In this document: positions 1 to 9,100 of the stretch, one piece after another
Layout of the letters: each line of letters begins with the position of its first letter
Position numbering within the stretch: the first letter of the stretch is position 1
Source of the DNA: Streptomyces sp. NBC_01454
Lineage (GTDB): Bacteria; Actinomycetota; Actinomycetes; Streptomycetales; Streptomycetaceae
Reading direction: 5' to 3'
DNA length: 64,000 bases
Assembly: GCF_036227565.1 (NCBI RefSeq)
Contig: NZ_CP109462.1
Location: 248,001 to 312,000 of the forward strand
Program-made: the position numbers and the translations under genes
Notes under the pieces: model-generated
Told to the model about the DNA's origin: nothing
The model's database searches: none
The model's input: the letters and a program-made list of their open reading frames with translations, nothing else

Positions 1-570
1 CGGGCCCTGTCGGCTCCTATGGAGTCCGGCGCTGCGCAGGCGCCGGAGAGTCCCGTCGGCCACTCCCGTTCGCAGTCGCCGGGAGAGTCCGGGGCGGCCG
101 TCACGGAGCCCGAACGGGAGACCGCCCTCGGCCATCCCGGCGAAGACCTGCTCGCGGATGACACTGCCACGTCTGAGGAAGCTGAGGATTCCGCGGACGA
201 ACTGGGTGCCGAGACGAACAGCGGTGACGCGGTGGACGACGAAGAAGAGGCCTCCGAGGCCGATGAAGACGCGGACGAAGATGCCGACGAGGAGGACGAC
301 GGCCCGGACGATCCCCTGCCGGCGATCGACTTGGGAACCGCCCCGGAGAACGAGAGCAAGCGGCAGCGGGCCGAACGGATCTACCTCGCCCACCAGGACG
401 CGGGTGTCGAGCTCACACGCAAGAACCTCACCCGGTGGGCCGGATATCAGAAGGCGGGCTCAGGCCGCACCGCCTATGTCGAGCTGGAGCGGAAGTACGG
501 GCCGATCGTCGTCCGAGCCGATGAAGCGAACCACGCCCTGCATGAGGAGCTGTCCCCCGCGCACTCCTAG
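1..570 (+). CDS. C-terminal part of an acidic plasmid-type protein (partial, DUF2637-like tail)
   Basis: The frame is open from the first base of the window, so this is probably the 3' end of a longer gene; an internal ATG at 19 would give 183 residues. The visible part has a long Asp/Glu-rich low-complexity stretch (about residues 45-100 counted from that ATG). A compact C-terminal segment follows, with Arg/Lys-rich helices that resemble the helix-turn-helix-like tail seen in DUF2637/Spd-type proteins of Streptomyces conjugative elements. The family call is inference from architecture; the N-terminal domain that would prove it lies outside the window. The gene faces away from its minus-strand neighbour. 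Confidence 0.5.
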   Translation, partial: RALSAPMESGAAQAPESPVGHSRSQSPGESGAAVTEPERETALGHPGEDLLADDTATSEEAEDSADELGAETNSGDAVDDEEEASEADEDADEDADEEDDGPDDPLPAIDLGTAPENESKRQRAERIYLAHQDAGVELTRKNLTRWAGYQKAGSGRTAYVELERKYGPIVVRADEANHALHEELSPAHS

Positions 571-609
571 CCGTCGGCCGGTGACGATCTGGCGGCAGGC
601 AGCCTGCGT

Positions 610-996
610 TCAGTCGTCGTCGGGAGCGGTGCCGAGCCATGCGATGGGCCGGCCGTCCGCGGTCTTGCCCCAGTGCGGGCCGCCGTCGGCGTCGTGCTCC
701 CTGTCCAGCAGGCAGGCCCGGCCGTGAGCGCCGTGCTTACCGGAACAGATCTGGCCGAACAGGTCGGTGTCGCCCTCCCGTAGCGCCCGCTCCCACCGTT
801 CCGCTTCAGCCTGGTACATCTCGCTCATCAGCGTGCCGAGGTGAAACTCGTGTTCCTGGATCTCCTGGCCGAGACGCCGTACGGCGGGATCGGACATCAC
901 GAACTCGAGCCGTGCGTGTGCATCGCGGCGGGTCCGGGTCTGGCGCCGCAGGGTCTCCGCACTGCCCGGAGCCGAGGAACTGTGCTGGCTCTCCAC
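610..996 (-). CDS. Hypothetical protein, 128 aa
   Basis: A short protein of unknown function starting at GTG 996, with an AGAGG-type ribosome site upstream. It is helical and charged in the N-terminal two thirds, with one Cys pair region near residues 84-95 and an acidic DDD end. It converges on the acidic-protein gene to its left with a 39 bp gap. No family is recognised. Codon use looks genuine (G/C at third positions), which separates it from the overlapping frames on the plus strand. Confidence 0.55.
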   Translation of the reverse strand: MESQHSSSAPGSAETLRRQTRTRRDAHARLEFVMSDPAVRRLGQEIQEHEFHLGTLMSEMYQAEAERWERALREGDTDLFGQICSGKHGAHGRACLLDREHDADGGPHWGKTADGRPIAWLGTAPDDD

Positions 997-1203
997 CCGT
1001 CGTTGCCTCTCTCGCGCCGATCCGGGCCCTCTGGGCCCCGGTTCAGTGTGGCACTCGCCGCCCGGGCCGGCGCCGCGAACAGGTCATCTCGCCGTGCTCG
1101 GCCGGGAGCCGGGCTGACGGCCGCGATTGCCGACCACGCACTTCCACGCCACCGCCAACAGGCGTGGAGCGGCCTGAGTGTCTGCGCTGAGCTTCCGCCG
1201 GTC

Positions 1204-1229
1204 GGCGTGCCGCCGTACGGCGGCACGCC
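1204..1229. repeat. Perfect 26-bp palindrome in an intergenic region
   Basis: The 13 bases from 1204 (GGCGTGCCGCCGT) are followed immediately by their exact reverse complement, with no loop, centred between 1216 and 1217. It lies in the roughly 445 bp between the 128-aa gene (start 996) and the 255-aa gene (start 1442), where I see no convincing gene. It could be an operator for a dimeric repressor or a strong hairpin. It is not followed by a T-run. Confidence 0.7.
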
Positions 1230-1441
1230 AGCGCACTTCCGCCGAAATGATCCAAAGTGCGGCGGTGCGTGTTGTACAGTTTTGTCGGCTGTCCACGCAG
1301 CCGTGCTGGGATGCCGCCCCCGGAGGCCGCGGCATCGGGAAGGCAAAAGCCGACGTGGGGAAGGCCTGACCGATCGGCCGGCTCGACTCCTGTTTCCTCT
1401 TCTTCTTGTGCATTGGCCGGGCAGTGCAACAGGGAGTCTTC

Positions 1442-2209
1442 ATGTACGAGACGTCGGCCAGTCCCGAATCGGGCGAGATGGTCCGTCTGCGCCAGCTCGC
1501 GACCAACGAGACGTACGCCCAGAGTCAGCAGGGCCATTGGGAGAATCCTCGCCCGGAACTGGCTGTGCCGAACCCTTCCCTGGAACAGCAGCGGTGGGAA
1601 GTGCAGATCGTCGAACTCCTGGCTGAGGAATTCGGGCGACATCCGGTAGACGCCGACATGGGCCTGTTCGGCATCCGTAGCATCAGCCCCCATTGCGACC
1701 GCCTGGTCATCCGCGTGGACCGCCGGGCCTTGCCTCGCTGGGCACGCGCCCTGGTCGGCACCCCGAACCCCCATGGTTCGCAACGGCTTGAGAATCTCCA
1801 GTGGAGCGCCGAGGCAAAGGGCGTTCATCTGGTGGACGCGGGCAGCGGCGCAGTAGTGGTCCTCGACCGTGCATTCCCTCGCGAGTGGCAGTCGGCTCTC
1901 AACGACCTCAGCGACCGCGCGCCCGACAGGGCCGCGGCACACGTCAGCACGCTCGCTGACTCGCCTTACGGGTTCGAGGCCTCCGTGCTCCTGCGCCGTG
2001 CCCATCTGGCGACGCAACTGGCCGGGGCGCAGGATGGAGTTCTGCACCTTACGGTCCGCGACGCAGGAGACGGTCGCGCTCGCCTCTTCGAAGTCTCGGT
2101 GGACGAACCGAACCGGGCGGCGTGCTTCTTGGCACTCGAGGACGCCCCGAAGTCCTTGTGGTCGTGGCCGGGAAGCGACCGTCGCGGCCATGTAATCCGG
2201 CTCGGGTAG
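1442..2209 (+). CDS. Hypothetical protein, 255 aa
   Basis: Starts at ATG 1442 with an AGGGAG ribosome site about 6 bases upstream. The protein has no signal peptide or membrane segment and is a soluble mixed alpha/beta protein, with a C-terminal part containing short beta-rich segments. No family is recognised. The 445 bp upstream are non-coding and hold a perfect palindrome, so it probably has its own promoter. It converges with the M48-like gene. Confidence 0.6.
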   Translation: MYETSASPESGEMVRLRQLATNETYAQSQQGHWENPRPELAVPNPSLEQQRWEVQIVELLAEEFGRHPVDADMGLFGIRSISPHCDRLVIRVDRRALPRWARALVGTPNPHGSQRLENLQWSAEAKGVHLVDAGSGAVVVLDRAFPREWQSALNDLSDRAPDRAAAHVSTLADSPYGFEASVLLRRAHLATQLAGAQDGVLHLTVRDAGDGRARLFEVSVDEPNRAACFLALEDAPKSLWSWPGSDRRGHVIRLG

Positions 2210-2382
2210 CCGCCGAGCCCGGCGTGCATGCGCGTCGGCTCGTCCGCTACCTGTACCGGTCGCTCCCTCCGCCGCTCAACCGCGTCGCCGTTGAGGTCGG
2301 CTTCGTGTTTCGGTCGCTCTCGGGGCCCGAGAGCCGGGGATGTCCGGCCGAGCCCACGGCACAGGCGTGCGGAATCAGATGG

Positions 2383-3270
2383 TCAGCCAGCGGCGGGCGC
2401 GCGCAGCGGGTGGGCGGTCGGCGCCAGGGACGCAGGCAACGGTGTGTGCACCGCGCAGAAGACCCGCAGGCGCAGCGGCGGGTGCGTGCGCAGCGCGCGC
2501 AGCGTTCCCCAGATTCGGAAGGCGAGCGGCCGGGAGCGGTCCAGGACGAGGTCGGCGCGCCACAACTCGGCGACCGCTTGCCGACCGCAGGCGCGCACCG
2601 CGCGGAGATCGCAGGCCACTTCGACCCACCAGTGGTAGAGCGTGGTGAGCAGCCATGCGCTCAGCGCGGCCAGAGCGAAGGAACCCGTGGGAAGCAGCCC
2701 GGCGGCCAGCGCGGTCGCCGTCACGGCGGCTGTCTCGACGACCACCCGCTTGCCGGTGTCGCGGCGTGCCAGGTGGGCGAGCTCGTGTTCCAGGACAGCG
2801 GGCAGGTGGCAGGTGTGCTTGGGGCTGAACCAGCGCATCCCGAGCCACAGATGGCCCCGGGCCCGGTAACGGGTGGAGCGCGCGTCACTGTAGCCGCCAA
2901 GCTCGCTGGAGGTGGCCATGGTGACGCGCTCCAGGCCGTGGCTGCCGATGGAGGCTCGCACGTGCCGGCCGGTCAGCTCCATCCGGGCGGTCATCTCCCG
3001 ATACAGCTCGCTCTCGGACGGCGCAGGACGCCGCTTGACGTGAATATCCCACGTCAGCGCCTGGACCATCGAGCCGTCGATGACCGAGGCGCGCTGGGTG
3101 GCCCGGCCGTGCCAGGCCCAGACACTGCCGGCGATCAGCGCCGCATAGAGAGCAAAAACAGGATCAGGCCCTCGCAGGAGCGTGACGATGCCCTGCCCGG
3201 CGATCGCGGCCGCCACCGTGATGTGGGACCCGTGGCGTCCCAGCGTCTCCCCAATTGCCATGATGATCAC
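2383..3270 (-). CDS. M48-family membrane metallopeptidase-like protein
   Basis: A 295-aa protein with two N-terminal hydrophobic segments (about residues 15-60), a zinc-binding HEXXH motif (HELAH) near residue 160, and another hydrophobic hairpin at about 175-215 before a third acidic/His-containing helix. This is the layout of HtpX/Ste24-type (M48) proteases, which cleave membrane or exported proteins. The usual third zinc ligand Glu may lie in the segment VEVACDLRA near 217-225. The ATG at 3270 or the one three codons later could be used. A hairpin terminator separates it from the gene upstream. Substrate unknown. Confidence 0.7.
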   Translation of the reverse strand: MIIMAIGETLGRHGSHITVAAAIAGQGIVTLLRGPDPVFALYAALIAGSVWAWHGRATQRASVIDGSMVQALTWDIHVKRRPAPSESELYREMTARMELTGRHVRASIGSHGLERVTMATSSELGGYSDARSTRYRARGHLWLGMRWFSPKHTCHLPAVLEHELAHLARRDTGKRVVVETAAVTATALAAGLLPTGSFALAALSAWLLTTLYHWWVEVACDLRAVRACGRQAVAELWRADLVLDRSRPLAFRIWGTLRALRTHPPLRLRVFCAVHTPLPASLAPTAHPLRAPAAG

Positions 3271-3335
3271 CGTAGTCGGGCGGACCGCCGTAGCGCGCCC
3301 CCTTTCCCTCCCGCCCGGGGGTGTCCATGTGGTCG

Positions 3336-3361
3336 CTCGCCCGCCGTGAACGGCGGGCGAG
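3336..3361 (-). terminator. GC-rich hairpin after the 439-aa membrane-protein gene
   Basis: An 11-bp perfect stem (CTCGCCCGCCG) with a TGAA loop lies 1 bp past the stop codon of the gene at 3363-4682 and before the start of the M48-like gene. It lacks a clear U-tract, as is common in Streptomyces terminators. It probably separates the two transcripts. Confidence 0.6.
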
Positions 3362-3362
3362 T

Positions 3363-4682
3363 TCAGGGCAGTTCGCAGCCGTACTTTTCCAGCACCGTGC
3401 GGGTGGCACTGTCCCTCGGACCCAGCGGGTGCGTACCCCCGTCCTCGGCCGGCCCGAGCCGCAGCGTCGTGTCCCCGCTGATCGGGCGGACCACCAGTGT
3501 CTTGCCCACGGTCACGGACTGGATCTCATCGAGCCGGTAGGGGCTGGCGGCCAGACAACTGCTGGTGAACTGGTGCTCGAACCGGTCGAGAGGATCGGCG
3601 AAGAAGTATCCCGCGACAGGGCCCTGGACCTGCATCACCAGGTAGGCCACGGCCGCCGCGGCGAAGCCGGGTATCGCAGCAGTGTTCCCCGGCAGCCGCA
3701 TCAGGCGCGGACCGAATCGGTACACGACTCCGGCGCCCAGCCCCGCCACCGCGAAGGAGGTGAGCAGGAACGGCGTCGGATGGTCGGTGAGGACCCGTGC
3801 CTTCATCGCCACCGACCACGGGATGGCGGCGAGCATGAGCACCAGCCAGCCGAGCCCGCCCACCGTGATGCCTTGAGCCGCACTCAGCTTGTCCGGCCAC
3901 TGGTCCAAGGACGGCACCGCCTGCTGCTCGCGACCAACCCAGCGGGCCGCTCCCCGCCAAGCTGCCCGCCCTGACGGCGCGGCCACGGGACCATGGTGGT
4001 GTTCGAGCAGCCGCAGCACTACGGCGCCGAAGTTCTCCGCGCGTTCGTGTACGGCTCGCTCATCGCTCTCCAGCTGGCGCAGTTCCGTCCCACGCCCCGG
4101 CTGCACACGCCGGCCGCTCCCGCGGGCGAAGGACTGGTTGACCCAGTGCCCGGGGTCGGGGAATCCCGGCACCGTCGGCGCGGTCCTCCCGGCGTCAAAC
4201 TGCGACGACGAGCGGTCCGGGATGTACGCCTCGTAGAGGCGGGGGCGCGTCCGGTGGCCGTGCAGACTCGCCTGCAGCGCCCTGATCGCCTCGGCGACAT
4301 CGTCCAGCAGGACGTCGGAACCGGCCGCCTCGACCTGGGCGAGCAGCTTGGGTCCGGGCAGTGCCCGCCACACACCACCACTGCGGTCCTGCGCCCGTGC
4401 CTTCCAGAGCTGGCGCAGCGGACGCGGCCACACCACGGCGACCGGCATCCGTACCGGCGGCCGGCCCTGGGAGAGGTGCGCGCGCAGCAGCGCGACGGCA
4501 CACCGAAGGTAGTCCGCTTCGCACACCCGCCAGAGCGCCACGGCCGTGGTCAGCCGGACACGACTCGCTTCACCCGCGACGACGGCCGCCTGGCATTCCT
4601 CGACACGCTCATCCGCCGCGCGCACCGCTTCGCCCTGCGCGCGCAGAGCCTCGATCGCCTTCCCCCATCGGGCGTGTGCCAT
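3363..4682 (-). CDS. Hypothetical membrane protein, 439 aa
   Basis: The N-terminal 240 residues are soluble and helical, with a probable coiled coil in the first 60 residues. About four hydrophobic segments follow between residues 265 and 365, and then a soluble beta-rich C-terminal domain of roughly 70 residues resembling a PH-like domain. No family is named with confidence. The gene ends 2 bp before a strong hairpin. It starts about 100 bp downstream of the CoiA-like gene on the same strand, so the two may be co-transcribed. Confidence 0.65.
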   Translation of the reverse strand: MAHARWGKAIEALRAQGEAVRAADERVEECQAAVVAGEASRVRLTTAVALWRVCEADYLRCAVALLRAHLSQGRPPVRMPVAVVWPRPLRQLWKARAQDRSGGVWRALPGPKLLAQVEAAGSDVLLDDVAEAIRALQASLHGHRTRPRLYEAYIPDRSSSQFDAGRTAPTVPGFPDPGHWVNQSFARGSGRRVQPGRGTELRQLESDERAVHERAENFGAVVLRLLEHHHGPVAAPSGRAAWRGAARWVGREQQAVPSLDQWPDKLSAAQGITVGGLGWLVLMLAAIPWSVAMKARVLTDHPTPFLLTSFAVAGLGAGVVYRFGPRLMRLPGNTAAIPGFAAAAVAYLVMQVQGPVAGYFFADPLDRFEHQFTSSCLAASPYRLDEIQSVTVGKTLVVRPISGDTTLRLGPAEDGGTHPLGPRDSATRTVLEKYGCELP

Positions 4683-4785
4683 CTGCGACTACCCCTCCCT
4701 CACCGTCTGCCAGAGGCTACCCAACGACGCCGACGTGCGTACGGGCAGTTCACGGCCGACCGGCTGAGCAGGCCGGGCGCCGGGA

Positions 4786-6033
4786 TCACGAACCTCCGCG
4801 CCGCGGGATCCGGAGCAGGCGCTGCCATCGCCGTACCAACGGGGTCTGGGCGGCGGGCGCCGCGGGGGCAGGAGCGGGCGGCACGAACGGCGGGTTCACG
4901 GGGCGCGGAGGGATCACCGTGTACGTCGGGCCGCCGTTCTCGTGCTCGCCGGACGTGGTCTGCCCGGAGTCCACCGGATCCGGCTCCGCCTCCTGTGACA
5001 CGGAGAAGGCTGTCTCCGGAGCGGGATCCGCGGCCCGGGCGGCTTCTGTGGGCGCCGGTGCGGGTTCGGCTTCCGACACAGCGGGGGGCGGAGCGTGCAC
5101 GGCGGCGTACACCTCCCGGGCGCGCTGGTTTCGCCAGTTGAAGCGGCTCTCCTGAACGGTGTAGAGCTCGTCCATCACGTGGTGCGCGTCGGCGGGCCGG
5201 AAGGTGCCCCGGGTACGCGTGAGAGAGGCGAAGGCGATGGGCACCAGGCCCCAGGTGTCGGCGTCGGGCGCAGGGCGCGGCTTGCTGATCCTCCAGTCCT
5301 CCCGCGGATCCGAGCGCCACCGCGGCCAGTTGGTCCAGTCCTGCCCGCTCTGTACCGGGTGACGGAAGCGACGAATGCCGTAAGGGACGAGGACGACCTT
5401 CCCGTCCAGCCAGTACACGTGCCCGCCGGCCGCGAGGATGGCCTCCTGCTGCTCGTTGGGAGCCACCTGCTCGTGCGCCACGTCCTTGCCGCGCAGCCAC
5501 ACTGGATGCGGGTCGAGTTGATTGAACTGGGAGAGGTCCCGTTTGAGGAACCACACGTGCTGCGCGCCGGCATGCTCGTCCCGCACCGCTCGGATCCTGC
5601 GCCGGATCGCCTCCGTCCCCGGCAGCGCCTGCGTCGGAGCCTCGAAGACCACGGTGATGGTGCCGCACTGGGCGATGACCGCGGGTGGCATCCCGGACGG
5701 GTCCGTCGGGTCCTCACCGGGCGACGTGGTGGTGCAGTGCGCGATGCCGGCAAGAGCGCGGATCTGCTCGCGTAGCCGGATCACGACTTCGTCAGCGGCG
5801 TCGAGCAAGGCCTCTTCCTCCGGCCTGCTGCAGCCTTCTCCGCCGCGATGGGCGAAGTGCGGCTGGACCTTTGAGTCGGTCTTGGTTCCCTTGAAGATCA
5901 GCCACTCCCGGCAGGCCCGGCAACGGTAGCGGCCGCCGGCCAGGCCCGGCGGCAGGCCCTTGATGTCGTCGTCGGCCCAGACGACCTTCTTCGCTTCTTT
6001 GTCCCAGGCGCTCCTACCCATGCGGCTGATCAT
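4786..6033 (-). CDS. CoiA-like protein
   Basis: A 415-aa protein. The N-terminal 80 residues carry a CxxC zinc pair (YRCRACREW) followed by the characteristic HFAHRGGEGC segment of the CoiA family. That family contains a restriction-endonuclease-like fold and was named for competence proteins, but it is widespread on mobile elements. The middle has further CoiA-like beta strands. The last 110 residues are a low-complexity Pro/Ala/Glu-rich tail. ATG 6033 is used here; an ATG four codons later (6021) is also possible. DNA-processing function is inferred from the family only. Confidence 0.6.
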   Translation of the reverse strand: MISRMGRSAWDKEAKKVVWADDDIKGLPPGLAGGRYRCRACREWLIFKGTKTDSKVQPHFAHRGGEGCSRPEEEALLDAADEVVIRLREQIRALAGIAHCTTTSPGEDPTDPSGMPPAVIAQCGTITVVFEAPTQALPGTEAIRRRIRAVRDEHAGAQHVWFLKRDLSQFNQLDPHPVWLRGKDVAHEQVAPNEQQEAILAAGGHVYWLDGKVVLVPYGIRRFRHPVQSGQDWTNWPRWRSDPREDWRISKPRPAPDADTWGLVPIAFASLTRTRGTFRPADAHHVMDELYTVQESRFNWRNQRAREVYAAVHAPPPAVSEAEPAPAPTEAARAADPAPETAFSVSQEAEPDPVDSGQTTSGEHENGGPTYTVIPPRPVNPPFVPPAPAPAAPAAQTPLVRRWQRLLRIPRRGGS

Positions 6034-6039
6034 GTACGG

Positions 6040-6161
6040 CCGCGGTACCCGGCCGCCAGGGTGCCGCCCGCCCGGCGGGCGGGAGCCGGCAACGTGCCCT
6101 GTCCGACGGGAAGGACCTGGCCGCATCCTCCCGCCCTGCGGGCCGCGTTCGGGTACCGCGG
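6040..6161. repeat. Inverted repeat flanking a GC-rich hairpin between two genes
   Basis: A 12-bp sequence (CCGCGGTACCCG, 6040-6051) is repeated as its exact reverse complement at 6150-6161. The two arms bracket about 98 bp. Inside lies a shorter hairpin around 6066-6082 (CCCGCC/GGCGGG arms). The pair sits exactly in the gap between the 1245-aa gene (ends 6173) and the CoiA-like gene (starts 6033). A terminator or paired operator is possible. Confidence 0.5.
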
Positions 6162-6172
6162 CGATGCCCGGG

Positions 6173-9100
6173 TCAGTGTGCCGGTTCGGTGGCCCGGATC
6201 CAGCCGGGTTCGGGGTCGGCTGGGTCGGCCAGGACCGCGGTGAGACGCTCGGCGGTGACGTACGGGACGTGGGGGTCGGCGAGGAACGCGGCCGGCTCGA
6301 TGGTGCGGGTGACCATCAGGGGCAGGACGCGCCAGTCCTGTTCGCCGGTGACGCCGCAGGCCGCGGCTGCCTGGCCGGGGTGGGCGGCGACGGTGGCGGC
6401 CTTGGCCAGGAGCTTGTCGCGATAGCGGGTCGTGAACTTCTGGATGTGCTGGAGCAGCGCGTGGGGTGCGACGGCCCCGGTGGGGTTCTTCGCCTCGATC
6501 ACCCACAGCCGGCCGGTTACCGGATCGGCAACGAGGAGGTCGATCTCCCCGACCAGACCAGGGATGCCGAGTCCAGCGGCTGTCTTCTCCAGGAGACGGA
6601 ACCGGTGCGGCAGCCCGGCGGTACGGACTGCTTCGCTGATCTCGCGCTCGAGGTGCTGGTCGAGCTGCTGGCGGTGGCGGAGCAGTGCCTGCGTGACCGG
6701 GACGGGAAGGTCGGGGTGCGGGAGCCGGCCGTCGTCGAGATAGGCCGCGTACGCCTCGCGGGCGGCGCAGGCGAGCCAGGGCAGGACCAGGAGCGTCTCG
6801 CCGGCGTCGATCAGGGGATGGGTCAAGGGCCGGGACCGGCGTTCGACTTCGGCGTAGGCGTGCGGGCCGGTGCCGGCGGCGTTGCCGGGGTGCAGGCGGA
6901 GCCGGTCAATGGCCGCGCGGATGTGGTCGGTGGGCAGTGTGGACCAGGTGGCGGTCTCGGCCACCAGGTCCTCGGTGGTGACGGCGGCGGTTCCGTCCGG
7001 TCCGGTGGGCCAGTCGGACGCGGTGGCGAGGACGGCGCCGAGCCCGGCGATGCCGCAGCCCCAGTGCTGGTGAAGCAGCCGGTCGGCGTGCGCGAGCTGG
7101 CTGCCGGCGGGCAGCTCGGGCGCGGTGAAGGCAGTCTCGGTGCGTGCGGCCGGGGCGGCGAGTACGGAGGCGGCATCGGGGAGTTCAGGCTCCGCGGCGA
7201 TGGCCTGGGCGATCAGGCGCTGCTGCCGGGCGCGGTGGTAGGCGTGGGCGTCGAAGCCCAGGTGCTCGCCGCTCGCGGTGTCCTGTGCCGGGCCGGCCTC
7301 GGTTTCGCCGGGGTCCGGGCCGGAGGTGAGGGTGAAGACGCCGCTGGGGTCGATGTCCAGGTGGAGGTCGTGCAGGCGGCGGGCCGCGGAGACCGCGGTG
7401 ATGCCGCTGTGCAGCACGAGTTCGGCCAGCGCCACGAGCTCGGCGACAGCGAGGACGTCGACGGGCCGGCCACCGGCGGGCGGACCGGCCAGCGCCTGCT
7501 GCAGCAGCAGGTGCAGAGCGGAGGTGGCCCTCGCCCCGTCGACCTGGCGCTGTCCGGCCTCGGGAATCCACTTCGCCGCCCAGGGGGCGGCGAGGTTCAC
7601 CGCGCTCTGCTGGGCCGAGCGGGTGCGATCGGCCCAGGCGGCGTTCAACTGCCGCGCCAACTCGCCGACCAGAGAGGGCTGGTAGGCGCGGGTCTGCTCG
7701 TCGAGTTCACGCTCCAGCGCGTGCAGCAGCTGCTCGGCGGGCCCGCCCCGGCGGTAGGCGTCGGGGCCGCGCCAGGTGCCGGCCGGTACGCCGGCGCGTC
7801 GTACGGCGCCGGCCGCGGTGCGCAGGGCCCGGGCGTGCACGTGCCGGGATCGCGGCAGGGTGAAGGCGGGGGCCGTGGCGGGCCACGCGTTGGTGGCGGC
7901 GGTCAGGCGCAGGACCGGGAACGCAGAATCCCAGGCCACGGTGAAGGCGTCGGCGTCGGTGCCCGGTCCGGCGCCGCGGCCGCGGCGGACCTGCTCGATC
8001 AGATGGTGCAGGAGCCGGCCCAGGATGTGGTGCCCCTGGCTGCCGTCGCCGGTGAACGCGGCGAGCAGCGGCGGGTCGATGTCGATGCTGATCCGCCCGG
8101 CCTCCGGGTCCGCACCGGCCCGCAGCAGCAGCCACTCCTCCATCGCCGCGTCGCCGTCCGGATCCGGGCCGTCCGGGTGCGGATGGGCCTGGTGCGCGAC
8201 GGTCACCTGCACGAGGAGCGGCGCACCGCCGGGAAGCGCGGCGTGGGCGGCGGCCGGCGCGATGGTGGTGAGCGCGGTGCGCAGCGAATCGGCGAGCCCG
8301 GCGATACCGGCCGCGTCCAGGACGGCGCCCGGCTCGCGGGAGGGAACGGCGACGATCACCAGCGGCGGGACGGTAGCCGCCCGCACCACCACCGGCCCTC
8401 CCGACGTGGCGTCCTCAAGGTCGGCGTGGACGCCGGACACGCCCGCCTCCGGTTCGCTCAGCCGTGCGTGCCGGAAGTCCCCGGCGGGCGGGAGCCCGGC
8501 GGCGGCCAGGGCCTCGTCGACGCCCACGCGCGCGGCGGCCCGTTCCCAGACCTCGTCGCGTACGGCCTCGGGGACCATGGCGACGTCGTCGCCGTCGGGG
8601 CCGGGCGCCAGCAGCGTCCCGCCGCGGTGCCAGGCCGACCAGGCGTCGAGCGCGTCGCGGTAGAAAACGCCGTGCACGCCGGGATGCTCGGTCAGCTCCA
8701 GGACGAACAGCGCCAGCACCGCGAGGTCGCCGTCGGCGTCGTGCAGGATCTCGGCCACCTCCTCCACGTGCAGGAAGAGGGTGTCGCGGATCAGTTCGGG
8801 CCCGAGGAACCGGGGGCCGCCGTAGACCACGAGCCGGCCGCGGCCTGCCGGCACGTCGGCGTCGGCGAGCGCGGCCCGGCCTTCCTCGACGCGCGCACCC
8901 AGGGCGCCGTCCGCGACAGCGCTGACGACGGCGATGTCGTAGCGATGGCTGGGGGAGGAGAGCAGGCACACCGGGCCCGGCCGGGCGGGAACAGCTTCCA
9001 GGCCCAGCAGTTGGGCGAGCCGGGCGACCGTCACCTCCTGCATTCGTGCCTCGGCCGCCTCCACGCCGGCCGGAGGCAGGCAGGTGAGCAGGCGGGCGAC

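Noticed and set aside
1204..1229. The palindrome as a telomere or clt transfer site
   Set aside because: A single palindrome without accompanying repeats or tra gene is not enough; kept only as a general repeat.
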